Source: Dromaius novaehollandiae (Eukaryota; Chordata; Aves; Casuariiformes; Dromaiidae). Taken from it: a DNA stretch of 64,000 bases. A program made the position numbers and the translations under genes. Location: contig NW_026991466.1 of assembly GCF_036370855.1 (NCBI RefSeq), positions 1-64,000 of the forward strand. The letters are read 5' to 3'. Positions 1-18,900 of this stretch are shown piece after piece; the first letter of the stretch is position 1, and every line of letters starts with the position of its first letter. The notes under the pieces were generated by a model. That model was not told the origin of the DNA, did not search any database, and saw nothing but the letters and a program-made list of their open reading frames with translations.

Positions 1-6538
<6,538 letters not shown>

Positions 6539-6873
6539 GGGGCCCTGCCCCCGTCGCCCGGCAACCGCCCTTCCAGGCCGCCACCCCCGTCGCCGCGGAG
6601 ACCGGGGGGGCGGGGCCGGCCGGGGGGGCGCTGTAAAGTGACCGATTCCTTTTAATAACCTTAAATATTGGAGACCCGACGCGCTCGTCGCCTCTGTGTC
6701 CCCCCTGCCCCGCCCTGCCCTGCCAGGCTCCGCCCCCAGCACGTGGGGGGCCAATGGGGAGGCGGCTCCCTGGGGGGGTGGGGCAGGTGGTGCTGCCATT
6801 GGCTGCGGCTCCCCCGGGGGGGGGAGGCTGGCGCTGCGGGCGGTGCCGGGGGCGGGGCCACGCCTGGCCACGC

Positions 6874-6884
6874 CCCATTAAAGG
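6874..6884 (+). other. Likely CIC poly(A) signal ATTAAA
   Basis: ATTAAA near 6877 is followed about 25 bp on by a GT-rich stretch (GTGTCTGTGTCC), a plausible cleavage context about 340 bp after the CIC stop. A short AT-rich stretch at 6645-6668 is an alternative end. Confidence 0.5.
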
Positions 6885-6939
6885 TCTTTGAGCTGCCACG
6901 CCCGTGTCTGTGTCCCCGCCCCTCCCTCCGCTGTGGGGA

Positions 6940-7270
6940 CGTGGGGTGACGTGGGGGCACCGGGGCACCATGGGGACGCCGTGGGGCTGATATGGGGACG
7001 CTGTGGGGCAGGGGGATGCCGTGGGGCTGATGTGGGGCCACCCTGGGGTGCTGTGGGGGCACGGGGACGCCGTGGGGATGCAGTGGGGCCACCATGGGGG
7101 CTGAGGGATGTCACGGGGATGCCGTGGGGCTGCCATGGGGACACAGGAGCGCAGTGGGGACGCCGTGGGGACGGCTCAGGGACATGGGGACACTGTGGGG
7201 CCCCAGGGACGCTGTGGGGCTGGCACGGGGACGCCGTGGGGCGGTGGCAGGGCTGTGGGGAGCCACGGGG
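6940..7270 (+). repeat. Intergenic minisatellite, GGGGACGCCGTGGGGCTG type
   Basis: Degenerate units of about 30 bp lie between CIC and RPS19. No exon recognised. Confidence 0.7.
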
Positions 7271-9090
7271 GTGGAGTCAGCAGCCGGGGGCGGGGTGAGG
7301 AGCAGCCCCCCACAATGGCTCCGCCCATGGCAGCCCCATTGAAAGTGCCATGGGGGGGGGCCGTGACCCCCTAGTCAATAGGGACCTGGGGACACGGTGA
7401 GCCCTGCCCCATGGTGACATGGTGGCCTCAGCCCCATAGGGACACGGTGACCAGCCCCACGGGGGCAGGGGGGGCCCCAAAGGCCACAGGCCCCCCCACG
7501 GGGACTGTGCCCCCCCCCGCTCCCCGCCGGGGTCCCGTTCGCCAGCTCCCGCCTGGGCTGGAACGGGGTCGAGGCCGGCGCAGGGGCAGCGGCGCGGGGG
7601 GCCTCGGGCTGGCGCCGGCCCGGCCCTCTGCTCCGCGGCACCGTGGAGGCCGTGGCACGGCCATGGCGCCGGGTCCCCCCCCTTGGCAGCGGGGCCACAA
7701 AATGGCTGCCGCCCCTCACATGGCCGCCAGGGCACGAGGCTCTCCCCTGGGGGGGGGGGGTCACGTGGCAACAGCCCAGCCAATGGGGGCTTGGCGCCCC
7801 GAGTGTGCAGCCAATCAGAGCGTGGCTTTGCACACGGCCCCCCCCAGGCAGCAGGAGAGCAGCTGCCGCTTTGCACACGGTCCCCTGGGAGGGAGGCTTT
7901 GCACACGGCCCCCCTGCCCAAGGGGCTTCCAGAAGCTTCCGCCGCTCCCACTGTGGCCACTGCAGCCCCCAAAACGCACAGAATCACCCCAAAACCCGCC
8001 CGTAGGTAGATGTGCGGCCGCCGCTGGGGGGAAGGGGGTTAGTGGGGCCCCTGCGTCCCCGCAGCGGGGTGGGAGGTGGCAGCAGAGCCCCCGCGCAGCC
8101 GGCCTCGCCCTCCACCCCCCTCCGGGGCGGTCTCTGTGCTGCCGCGGGATGAGGCCGGGAGGTAGCATCCAAGGCGCGCTGCCCGCTCTCCTGACAGGAA
8201 CGCCCGCCAGCCAATCACGCCGTCTCTTTTAGCCGCCCTTCGGCCCTGCAAGCCAATGGCCACCCGGCTTTCATGCGGCCGCGTGGCGGTGCCCAATCAG
8301 AGGCGGCGGGGCTCTTCCCGCCCTTCTCGGCGCAGGCTCTAAGCGCGCCCCTGGGCGGCCACGCGCCGGGTGCCGCTCCTTTCCCGCGCTCCGCGGGAGG
8401 CAGCCAATCAGCGGCGAGCGCGCCCGCGCCTCGTGCCGCCCGGACTCAGCCAACCGCTGGAAGGGAAGGGAAGGGGGGGGCGGCCTGGGCAGAACCACTG
8501 CGAAGGCGGGGGGGGGGGGACAAGGGTAAAACCCCTGGCTGCACAGGGGCAGGGTGGGCTGAACCATTACGAACCCGGGGGTGGGCAGAAGCATTGCGAG
8601 CACGGGGGGGGGGGGGTGACAGCAAGGGCAGAACCACTGCAAACACGGGGGGGGCAGAGTGGGCAGAACCATTGTGAGTGCGGGGGGGGGGCGTTCCCCC
8701 ATTTTTCTCCCTGGCACCGGCATGTTCCTCGATTCCCTGCTTTGCAGGTGTGGCGCTGCGAGGGCCTCGTGACGTCACAGGCAGGCACCTGCGCAGGGCG
8801 CAGCAGTGGGGCGCAGCTGTGACATCACCGCGCAGCCATGACGTCACAGCGGCGGCGCCGGCAAGGAGTGCTGCGGCACCGTACGAGGCCGCGGCTAAGT
8901 GCTGCGACGTCACGCGGGGGCGGGGCCAGCCGCCCCTGTCCCGGCGCTGCGGCGCCACCGCGCGGCCGCACCGGTCCCTTCCGTGGGCGGGGGGGGGAGC
9001 GAGGCCTCACTTCCGCCCGGGCGCAGCCTGGCCCCGCCCGCCCCGCGCGCTGATTGGCCGCGCGGCGGCGGGGCGGGCGCGGGTTGGCGG
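7271..9090. promoter_or_regulatory. Gene-poor CpG-rich interval upstream of RPS19 with CCAAT and CRE-like sites
   Basis: I see no gene in this 1.8 kb. CCAAT boxes in the AGCCAAT context occur near 7792, 7811, 8209, 8250 and 8402, with CCAATCAG near 8293. Near-palindromic GTGACGTCA-type elements lie near 8769, 8838 and 8908. GCTTTGCACACGG recurs between about 7829 and 7908. At 8470-8690 there are four to six ~45-bp units around GGGCAGAACCATTGCGA. The density suggests a promoter or enhancer region (inference). Confidence 0.5.
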
Positions 9091-9096
9091 AGCGGC

Positions 9097-9145
9097 TCTC
9101 GCGAGAGCGCGAGCCCTGTGTCTAGCGGCGGGCGACCCCGCGCGG

Positions 9146-9153
<8 letters not shown>
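9097..9153 (+). promoter_or_regulatory. RPS19 core promoter: TCTCGCGAGA element and 5' TOP start
   Basis: A palindromic TCTCGCGAGA element, common in TATA-less housekeeping promoters, is at 9097-9106. Forty bases on, CCCTTTTC (9146-9153) looks like the 5' terminal oligopyrimidine start typical of ribosomal protein mRNAs, whose translation follows mTOR signalling. A CCAAT box in reverse (GATTGG) lies near 9051. Confidence 0.7.
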
Positions 9154-10097
<944 letters not shown>

Positions 10098-11090
10098 GCC
10101 GAGTCTGACCCCAAAGCGCTGCTGCCTCGTCCTTCCCTGGGCAGCGGGGTGGAGGGGGCGCAGGGCCCGTGTGGGGGGCCGGGAGGAGGAGGAGGGGGGC
10201 GCAGAGGAAGGGTGCAGCAGGCGGGCGCCAGCCCTGAAACGCGCCCTCCTTGCCCCGTTTCACACCAGGGCTCCCACGGGAGAACCAGCCCCCCCAGGGG
10301 TGTTTCTAAGCTGAAAACAGAGGATTTAGGGGGAAACTGATCTGGGCTGCGCCACCCCCGGGGGGGAAGCACTGGATCCCGGCAGTGGAGCAGGGGAAGC
10401 CGGAGCGCCGGTGCCTGGATCCCGCGGCTGAACGGGCGTTTCCAGCTGCCGCCGGCCCCTTCTGGGGGTACTCGGAGCTTTGCGGAGCGCTCGGGCACCG
10501 TACGTTGCAGCGGGGCCTCGGCCCCTTCCGCTTCTTCCCTGCGGCCGCTTCGCTGCCCCTAAAGAGGCGCTAAAATGGGGGGATTTTCGGCTGCTAGTGG
10601 GGGGGGGGTCAAGCTGCGTCTCTAAAGGGCGCTTTCACCAACACAGTGAAACATCGCGCGGCTTCGCTAGTGATGACGGTTCAAAAACGGGCCCAAAGGG
10701 AGCAGCAGCCACTCCTGCTGCAGAAACTGGAAGTCTCCTCTTTTCCCAGAGCAGGAAAGCGGCTATTTTGGGGCTTTGGGCGACTGAGTTCTTCGTGTCT
10801 GGGGGGGTTGGGCGATGCTGGCTGCTCCCAGGAGCCTCTGAGAGGCTGTTGGGGGGGGGGAGGGAGGAGGGGGCCGGGTTGGGGTGATGCTGCCACGTGA
10901 AGAAACTCTGCACCAAAGACGAGGCCCGGGGGTGAGGGCTTGGCCCCTCACACGAGGCCTGAGGGCAGGGTGAGGGGCACCTGCAAGGCCGGGGGGAGTG
11001 GGGGGGCTGCTACTTACCCGGGGGGGGTCCCTCGGTCTGGGCTGCAGGTCGGTGACGGGGGTCAGAACTCCACGACGGCTGATCGGGGCA
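10098..11090. other. Intergenic, no feature recognised
   Basis: Downstream of RPS19 there is about 1 kb of moderately GC-rich unique sequence. It is one of the few parts of the window not dominated by tandem repeats. No conserved protein, tRNA or mobile element was recognised. Confidence 0.6.
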
Positions 11091-11400
11091 GCGGCCGCTT
11101 GACGGTCGCCTGTTGGGGGGCAGCGGCCCCTGTGAGAGGAAAAATGGCCGTTTAACAGTCGCCCCTGTGAGAGGAAAAATGGCCGTTTAACGGTCGCCCC
11201 TGTGAGAGGAAAAATGGCCGTTTAACGGTCTCCCTTATGGGGGCAAAAGTGGCCGTTTAACGGTCGCCCCTGTGAGAGGAAAAATGGCCGTTTAACGGTC
11301 TCCCTTATGGGGGCAAAAGTGGCCGTTTAACGGTCATTTAACGGCCGCCCCTGTGAGGGAGGAGGCAGCGGCCGTTTAACGGTCGCCTCGCGCCCCGCGT
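11091..11400 (+). repeat. Tandem repeat with palindromic CCGTTTAACGG core
   Basis: About six units of ~40 bp, of the type GGCCGTTTAACGGTC plus GCCCCTGTGAGAGGAAAAA. Variant units carry TCCCTTATGGGGGCAAAAG. The core can form a short hairpin. Confidence 0.9.
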
Positions 11401-11810
11401 TCGAAGCGCGGGAGGGCGGCGCTGATTGGCCGTCGCGGGAGGGGGGCGTCGCTGGCGCGCGCTGATTGGCCGCCGCGCGGGGGGGCGGGGCAGCAGCCCT
11501 TGAGGGGCCGCCCGCGGGCTTCGCGCCGCGCCGCGGCACGCGCTCCTTTGAAGCGGGCGCGGAGGGGGGGGGGGCGAAGGGAGGGAGGCGGCGCTGATTG
11601 GCCGCCGCGGGGCGGCTGGCGCGCGCTGATTGGCGGGAGGGGCGCGGCCTCCCCCGCGCCCGCCCCTTTCCCCGGCGGCTTCCCGCCTCGGCGCTCCGTG
11701 AGGCGATGGCGGCGGCGGCGGACTGTCTCCGCGGCGGTTCCGACCCGTGAGGCGCCGCCGATGGGCCCCGCCGCCCCGCTCGAGCCCCTTCGCCCCCCGC
11801 TTCAGGTAGG
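11400..11810 (+). promoter_or_regulatory. CpG-island promoter with repeated CGCTGATTGGC (CCAAT) boxes and a possible first exon
   Basis: GCTGATTGG occurs near 11421, 11460, 11592 and 11627, i.e. four inverted CCAAT boxes in 220 bp. Downstream, an ATG at 11761 opens a 15-codon frame ending at a good donor (CAG|GTAGGC, 11805/11806). This could be the first exon of an unrecognised transcript or an alternative CADM4 5' exon. I found no partner exon. Confidence 0.4.
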
Positions 11811-12219
11811 CGCCGTTCCCGGGGCCCCCCCGGCTCTTCCCGCTGCCAGAGGCGCTGGATCGGGCGGGAACGCCGAGCCGGTCCCGGCGCCATCCGCTGC
11901 CCCCCGCGGAGCCGCGGCCCCTCGGCGCCTGCCCGGCCCTTGCGCTGCGCCGCGGCTTGACCAAACCCCGGCGTTTTCCCCCCAAACCGTGGCTGGTCCC
12001 AGGATGCCCTGGGGTGTCCCAGGATGCCCTGGGCTGTCCCGTGTCCCGCCTTGACGCCCTGGCGTGTCCCAGCACCCCGGCATGGCCCATCACGCCCTGG
12101 GGTGTCCCGTGTCCCGCCTCGGCACCCCGGCGTGTCCCGGCTCGTGCCGGCCCCGGCGCAGAAACCTTCCTGCTGCAGCCCGGGGCGGGTGATGGGATGG
12201 GGGCTGACGGGGAGCCTTG

Positions 12220-12770
12220 ATCCCACCCCGGGGAGCCCCGATCCTGTCTCCAGGTGCCCCGATCCCACCTCAGGGAGCCCCGATCCCAACCAGGGAGCCC
12301 TGATCCTGCCCTGGGAGCCCCAATCCCAACCGGGGAGCCCCAATCCCAGCTCCAGGTGCCCTGGTCCCGGCTGGGGAGCCCTGATTGCACCCCGGGGAGC
12401 CCCAATCCTGGCTCCAGGTGCCCCAATCCCACCCAGGGAGCCCTGATCCCACCCCAGGGTGCCCAGATCCTACCCTGGGGATCCCTGATCCCAGCTCCGA
12501 TCCCACCCTGGGGTGCCCCGATCCCACCTCAGGGTGCCCTAATCCGTCCGTGGGTGCCGCAATCCCACATCAGGGCGCCCTGATCCTGGATCCAGGTGCC
12601 CCGATCCCCCCGCAGGGATCCCAAATCCCCCCGCAGGGATCCCCGATCCCAGCCAGGGAGCCCTGATCCCGACTGGGGATCCCTGATCCCACGCGGGGGT
12701 CCCCAATCCCCCCTCAGGGATCCCCAATCCCACGCAGGGATCCCCGATCCCGCCGGTGCCCCGCGGAGCC
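12220..12770 (+). repeat. Minisatellite, GGGAGCCCTGATCCCA type
   Basis: About 25 degenerate units of ~20 bp alternate GATCC(C/T) with GGGAGCCC or GGTGCCC. They lie between the 11.4-11.8 kb CpG island and CADM4. Confidence 0.85.
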
Positions 12771-12849
12771 CCTCCATCCCCCTCCCCCGCGCGCGCGCAG
12801 GCCGGGGCCCGGCCCCTCCTCCGCCATTGGCCGGGCCCGCCGCATCTCG

Positions 12850-12888
12850 TTAGCATACATTTCCTCCTCATTAGCATACATTTCCTCC
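12850..12888 (+). promoter_or_regulatory. Duplicated TTAGCATAC (POU-like) site upstream of CADM4
   Basis: The 18-mer TTAGCATACATTTCCTCC occurs twice (12850-12867 and 12871-12888), 50-90 bp before the CADM4 ATG. Its reverse strand reads ATGCTAA, resembling a POU/octamer-type site. It is an AT-rich island in otherwise very GC-rich sequence. The regulatory role is inference. Confidence 0.5.
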
Positions 12889-12937
12889 GCAGCGGCGGCG
12901 GCAGGTGGGGAGCGGCGCAGGGACGCGGCGCAGCGCG

Positions 12938-15900
12938 ATGCAGCCCCGGCCCGGGAGCCGCCGCCGCCACCCGGCGCTGCCGCCGCTGCTGCTGCCCGCG
13001 CTGCTGCTGGCCTGCGCCCCGCCGGCAGGTAGGCGAGGGGGGGGACACGGGGGGGGGCGGCGGGGAAAATGGCGCTGCGACCCCCCCCTCCCCCCGCCGC
13101 CGCGGCCATCGCGTTGCGGGGGGCGCAGGGGGGGGTGGGGAGGGCGGGCACGGCGTCCCTCTGCCCTGGGGGGGGCGATGGGGGCCCTGCATCCCCCCCC
13201 CGGGCAGCGAGGCCCCCCCGCAACGCTGTCACCCCCCCGTGCAACGATGTCCCCTCACCCCCCCCGTGCAGCTGTGTCACCCCCCCCGGTGCAACGGTGT
13301 CCCCTCAACCCCCCCCCGTGCAGTGCTGTCCCCTGCGCCCCCCCCGCAGCACCGTCCCCCCCCGCTGCCCCCTGTGCAACGATGTCCCTGCGTCTTTGTG
13401 CGCCGCTGTCCCCGCACCCTTGTGCGCGATGGTCCCCGCGCGCGGTTGTCCCCGCACCCTCCGCGGCCGGTTGTCTGCACGGCCGGTTGTCCCCTGGACG
13501 GGTGTCCCCGCACCCCCGCGGCCGGGTGTCCCCGCGCATCCCGGCGGCTCCGGGGCCCCGGTGTCCCCGGCGCGGGGGCGGCGCGGCGGAGGGAAGGGCG
13601 TTTGAAAGACGGCGGCACCCGGGCCGGGTCCGCGCCCCCGCCGGGGGCCCAGGCGTCCGGGCGGACGGGAACGCACCCCCGCCAGGGGCCCAGGCGTCCG
13701 GGCGGACAGGAACGCAGCCCCGCGCGCGCGCCGGAGGGACCCAGGCAGCCAGGAGCCGGTCCTGGCCCTGGGGTGTCACCAGGGGCTGCGGGTGGCCCTG
13801 GGGTGTCACTGGGTCCATAGGTGACTCTGGGGTGTCACTGGGGGCCTTGGGTGGCCCTGGGGTGCCACCAGGGGCTGTAGGTGACCCTGGGGTGTCACTG
13901 GGTCCATAGGTGACTCTGAGGTGTCACCAGGGCCATCGGGTGGCCCTGGGGTGTCACTGGGGGCCCCGGGTGGCTGTAGGGTGTCACCAGGGCTGTCAGG
14001 GGCCGCTGGTGGCCCTGGGGTGTCACCAGGGCCATTGAATGGCTCTAGGGTGTCACTGGGGGCCGTGGGTGGCCCTGGGGTGTCACCAGCGTCTTCAGGT
14101 GGCCCTGAGGTGTCACTGGGGCCATAGGTGGCCCTGGGGTGTCACCGTGGTCATTGAATGGCCCTGGGGTGTCACCGGGGCCATTGGGGGCTGCGGTGGC
14201 CCTGGGGTGTCACCGGGGTGGGGGGACATCACTCTGTCCCTGGCCAAACGACCCCCCCCCCCCGGACGCCTGGGCCCCCCCGCGGGCGGGAGCCGCCGGC
14301 TCGCCCGGACGCCTGGGCCCTCGCCGGGTGCCAGGCGGCGCCGGCCCGGCCGGGCGCGGGCACAGAAAGGGCCATTGTGTCCCCCCCCACCCCCCCCTTC
14401 GGCTCCCGGGGGGGCCCAGGCGTCCGGGCGCCCCTCCCCACCCCCACCGGCCCGCCCCACGGAGCCCGGGCCAACGGGGCCCAGGCGTCCGGGCGGGGGG
14501 GGGGGGGTGAGTCACGTGGGCACAAAGCGCCCCTTGTGTCCCCCCCCCCCCCAACCGGCGGCACCGCCGTGGGCCGCGCCCGGACGCCTGGGCCCCCCCG
14601 TGACCTTGGCGTGGGGGGGCGGCGACCTTGGCGGTGGCCGTGGGGGGGGGAATGTGCTGACGGGGCGAAAACGCGTCCCAGCGTCGTCACGGCGACGGGC
14701 GACTTGGCTGCGGTTGGGGGGGGGCCCAGGCGTCTGGGAGGCGCCGTCCCCACACGGTGACACCCCCCCGTGTCCCTGTCCCCGCGCGGTGACACCCTCC
14801 CGTGTCCCCGTCCCCGCGCCGTGTCCCCCCGCCACATGCGGCTCTGCCCCCGGCCCCCCCCAGCCCCACATCACCCCACGTCGCCGTGGGCTTCCCGCCT
14901 GTCCCCAGCGACCCCCACGCGTCCCCGGTGTCCCCACGAGTCCTCGGTGATGCCACAGGTCCCTGGTGTCCCCAGAGGTCCCCGCATGTCCCTGGTGTCC
15001 CCAGTGTCCCCACGTGTCCCTACACATCCCTGGTGTCCCCACGTGTCCCCAGTGGTCCCACGTGTCCCCGGTGTCCCCACGTGTCCTCGGTGGTCCCACA
15101 GGTCCCTGGTGTCCCCAGAGATCCCCAGGTGTCCCCCCGCGTCCCTGGTTTCCCCAGTGTCCCCACCTGTCCCCAGCGACCCCCAGGTGTCCCCACGCGT
15201 CCCTGGTGTCCCCTCATGTCCTCGGTGATGCCACACGTCCCTGGTGACCCCACGCGTCCCTGGTGTCCCCACGAGTCCTCAGTGATCCCACGTGTCCCTG
15301 GTGTCCCCAGTGTCCCCACACGTCCCTGGTGTCCCCAGTGATCCCTGCATGTCCCCAGTGGTCCCACACGTCCCTGGTGTCCCCAGAAATCCCCACAGGT
15401 CCCTGGTGTCCCCATGTGTCCCTGGCGATCCCATCCATCCCTGGTGTCCCCCATGATCCCCACATGTCCCCAATGATCCCACAGGTCCCTGGTGTCCCTG
15501 CGTGTCCCCAGTGTTCCCAGTCATCTCCAGTGACCCCAGTGTCCCTGCGTGTCCCCAATGCCCCCCTCCGTCCCTCGTGTCCCTGGTGGCCCCAGTGATT
15601 CCCACATGTCCCCAGAGATCCCACACGTCCCCGGTGGTCGCACATGTCCCCAGTGTCCCCAGAGATCCCCACCGGTCCCCAGTGTCCCTACGTGTCCCCA
15701 GTGACCCCACCTGGCCCCGGTGTCCCCAGTGTCCCCGGTGGCTCCATCCATCCTTGGTGGCCCCGGTGCTCCCACGCGTCCCCGGTGTCCCCAGCATCAC
15801 CACGCGTCCCCGGCGACCCCCCCGCGTCCCCCGCGGCGGTGGCGGTGGCGGTGGCGGTGGCGGTGACGGTGACGGGGCGGGCGCAGGGCGGGCGCAGGAG

Positions 15901-18900
15901 GTGCAGGCGGAGAACGTGACGGTGGCGGAGGGCAGCACGGCCGAGATCACCTGCCGCCTGCACCACTACGACGGCTCCATCGTCGTCATCCAGAACCCCG
16001 CGCGCCAGACCCTCTTCTTCAACGGCACCCGCGGTGAGCGGGGGGGCCCGGGGGGGTCCTGGGGGGCTCCGGGGGGGTCCTGGGGGCCGTGGGGCGGCCG
16101 TGGGGCGGCCGTGGGGCGGCGGCTCCATCGTCGTCATCCAGAACCCCGCGCGCCAGACCCTCTTCTTCAACGGCACCCGCGGTGAGCGGGGGGGCCCGGG
16201 GGGGTCCTGGGGGGCCCCGGGGGGGTCCTGGGGGCCGTGGGGCGGCCGTGGGGCGGACACGGGGGCCGTGGGGCGGCGGCTCCATCGTCGTCATCCAGAA
16301 CCCCGCGCGCCAGACCCTCTTCTTCAACGGCACCCGCGGTGAGCGGGGGGGTCCGGGGGGGTCCTGGGGGCCGTGGGGCGGACACGGGGGCCGTGGGGCG
16401 GCCGTGGGGCAGCCGTGACCCCCCCGTTGTGTCGCAGCGCTGAAGGACGAGCGGTTCCAGCTGGCCGAGCGTTGTCCGTGGGGCCGCGGGGCGGCCGTGG
16501 GGGGCGGCAGGGTCGCCGTGGGTCGCCGTGGGGCAGCCGTGACCCCCGCGTTGTGTCGCAGCGCTGAAGGACGAGCGGTTCCAGCTGGCCGAGCGTTGGC
16601 CGTGGGGCCGCGGGGCGGCCGTGGGGGGCGGCAGGGTCGCCGTGGGGCGGCCGTGGGTCGCCGTGGGGCAGCCGTGACCCCCGCGTTGTGTCGCAGCGCT
16701 GAAGGACGAGCGGTTCCAGCTGGCCGAGTTCACGCAGCGGCAGGTGAGGATCCAGCTGGCCGGGGCGCGGCTGGAGGACGAGGGCGGCTACTTCTGCCAG
16801 CTCTACACCGAGGACACCCACCACCAGATCGCCACGCTCACTGTGCTCGGTAGGACCGGGGGGGACATGGGGGGGACATGGGGGGGACGTGGGGACACGG
16901 GGGGGGACATAGGGACACGTAGGGGACATGGGGACGCGGGGACGAGGACGGCAGCTCGTGGCAGCTCTACACTGAGGACACCCACCACCAGATCGCCACG
17001 CTCACCGTGCTCGGTAGGACCGGGGGGGACACGGGGGGGACACGGGGGGGACGTGGGGACACGGGGGGGGACGTGGGGACACGTAGGGGACATGGGGACG
17101 CGGGGACGAGGACGGCAGCTCGTGGCAGCTCTACACCGAGGACACCCACCACCAGATCGCCACGCTCACTGTGCTCGGTAGGACCGGGGGGGACATGGGG
17201 GGGGGACGGGGACACGGGGGGGGACATAGGGACACGTAGGGGACACGGGGACGTGGGGACGAGGGCAGCTACTTATGCCAGCTCTACACCGAGGACACCC
17301 ACCACCAGATCGCCACCCTCACCGTGCTCGGTAGGACCGGGGGGGACACGGGGGGGGGACGGGGACACGGGGGGGGACATAGGGACACAGGGGACACGGG
17401 GAGGACGAGGACGGCAGCTCGTGGCAGCTCTGCACCGAGGACGCCCACCACCAGATGCTCAGCGTCCCTGGTAGGACGCGCAGGGGACGCGGGGGGACGT
17501 GGGGACACATGGGGTGACACGCGTCACCCCCCGCGCCCCGCAGTGCCCCCCGAGAGCCCCGTGGCGGAGGGGATACGCGGGGGGGATGTGGGGACACGCG
17601 GGGTGACACATGGGGACACACGGGGGGACATGTGGGGACACAGGGGTGACACGTGGGGACACGGGTGACACATGGGGACCTGTGCCACCCCGCAGTGCCC
17701 CCCGAGAGCCCCGTGGTGGAGGGGACACACGCGGGGGGACACGGAGGTGACACGTGGGGACCCAGGGGTGACATGGGGGTGACACGCGTGTGCCCCCGCG
17801 GCCCGCAGTGCCCCCCGAGAGCCCCGTGGTGGAGGGGACACAGGTGTGGGGACCCAGGGGTGACACGTGGGGACCCAGGGGTGACACAGGGGTGACAGGC
17901 GGTGACCCATGCCACCCCGCAGTGCCCCCCGAGAGCCCCGTGGTGGAGGCGGCGGGGGCGGCGGTGGAGGGCGCCGAGGTGGAGCTGAGCTGCCTGGTGC
18001 CCCGCTCCCGGCCCCCGGCCACCCTGCGCTGGCTCCGCGACCGCCGCGAGCTCCAAGGTGACGCGGGGGGGACACAGATGGGGATGGGCGTGGGGGGACA
18101 GGGCACCCACGGGGACACGGGGGAGACGAGGGTGGGGCACCCACGGGGACACGGGGGACGTGGGGGGACAGGGCACCCACGGGGACACGGGGGAGACGAG
18201 GGTGGGGCACCCACGGGGACACGGGGGACGTGGGGGGACAGGGCACCCACGGGGACACGGGGGAGACGAGGGTGGGGCACCCACGGGGACACGGGGGACG
18301 TGGGGGGACAGGGCACCCACGGGGACACGGGGGAGACGAGGGTGGGGCACCCACGGGGACACGGGGGACGTGGGGGGACAGGGCACCCACGGGGACACGG
18401 GGGAGACGAGGGTGGGGCACCCACGGGGACACGGGGGACGTGGGGGGACAGGGCACCCACGGGGACACGGGGGAGACGAGGGTGGGGCACCCACGGGGAC
18501 ACGGGGGACGTGGGGGGACAGGGCACCCACGGGGACACGGGGGAGACGAGGGTGGGGCACCCACGGGGACACGGGGGACGTGGGGGGACAGGGCACCCAC
18601 GGGGACACGGGGGAGACGAGGGTGGGGCACCCACGGGGACACGGGGGACGTGGGGGGACAGGGCACCCACGGGGACATGGGGGAGACGAGGATGGGGGAC
18701 ATGGTGGGGACTTGGCAGCCGTGGGGACACGGTGGGGATGGGGATGGGGATGGGGCGCCCATGGGGACGTGGGGGACGTGGGGGGACAGGACGCCCATGG
18801 GGACGTGGTAGAGATGGCAGTGGGGCACCTACGGGGACACGGGGGACGTGGGGGGACAGGGCACCCACGGGGACATAAACGTGGGGGGACAGGACATCCT

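Noticed and set aside
10098-11090. Possible hidden gene between RPS19 and CADM4 (for example CD79A)
   Set aside because: No Ig or other recognisable exon on either strand and no consistent splice chain.
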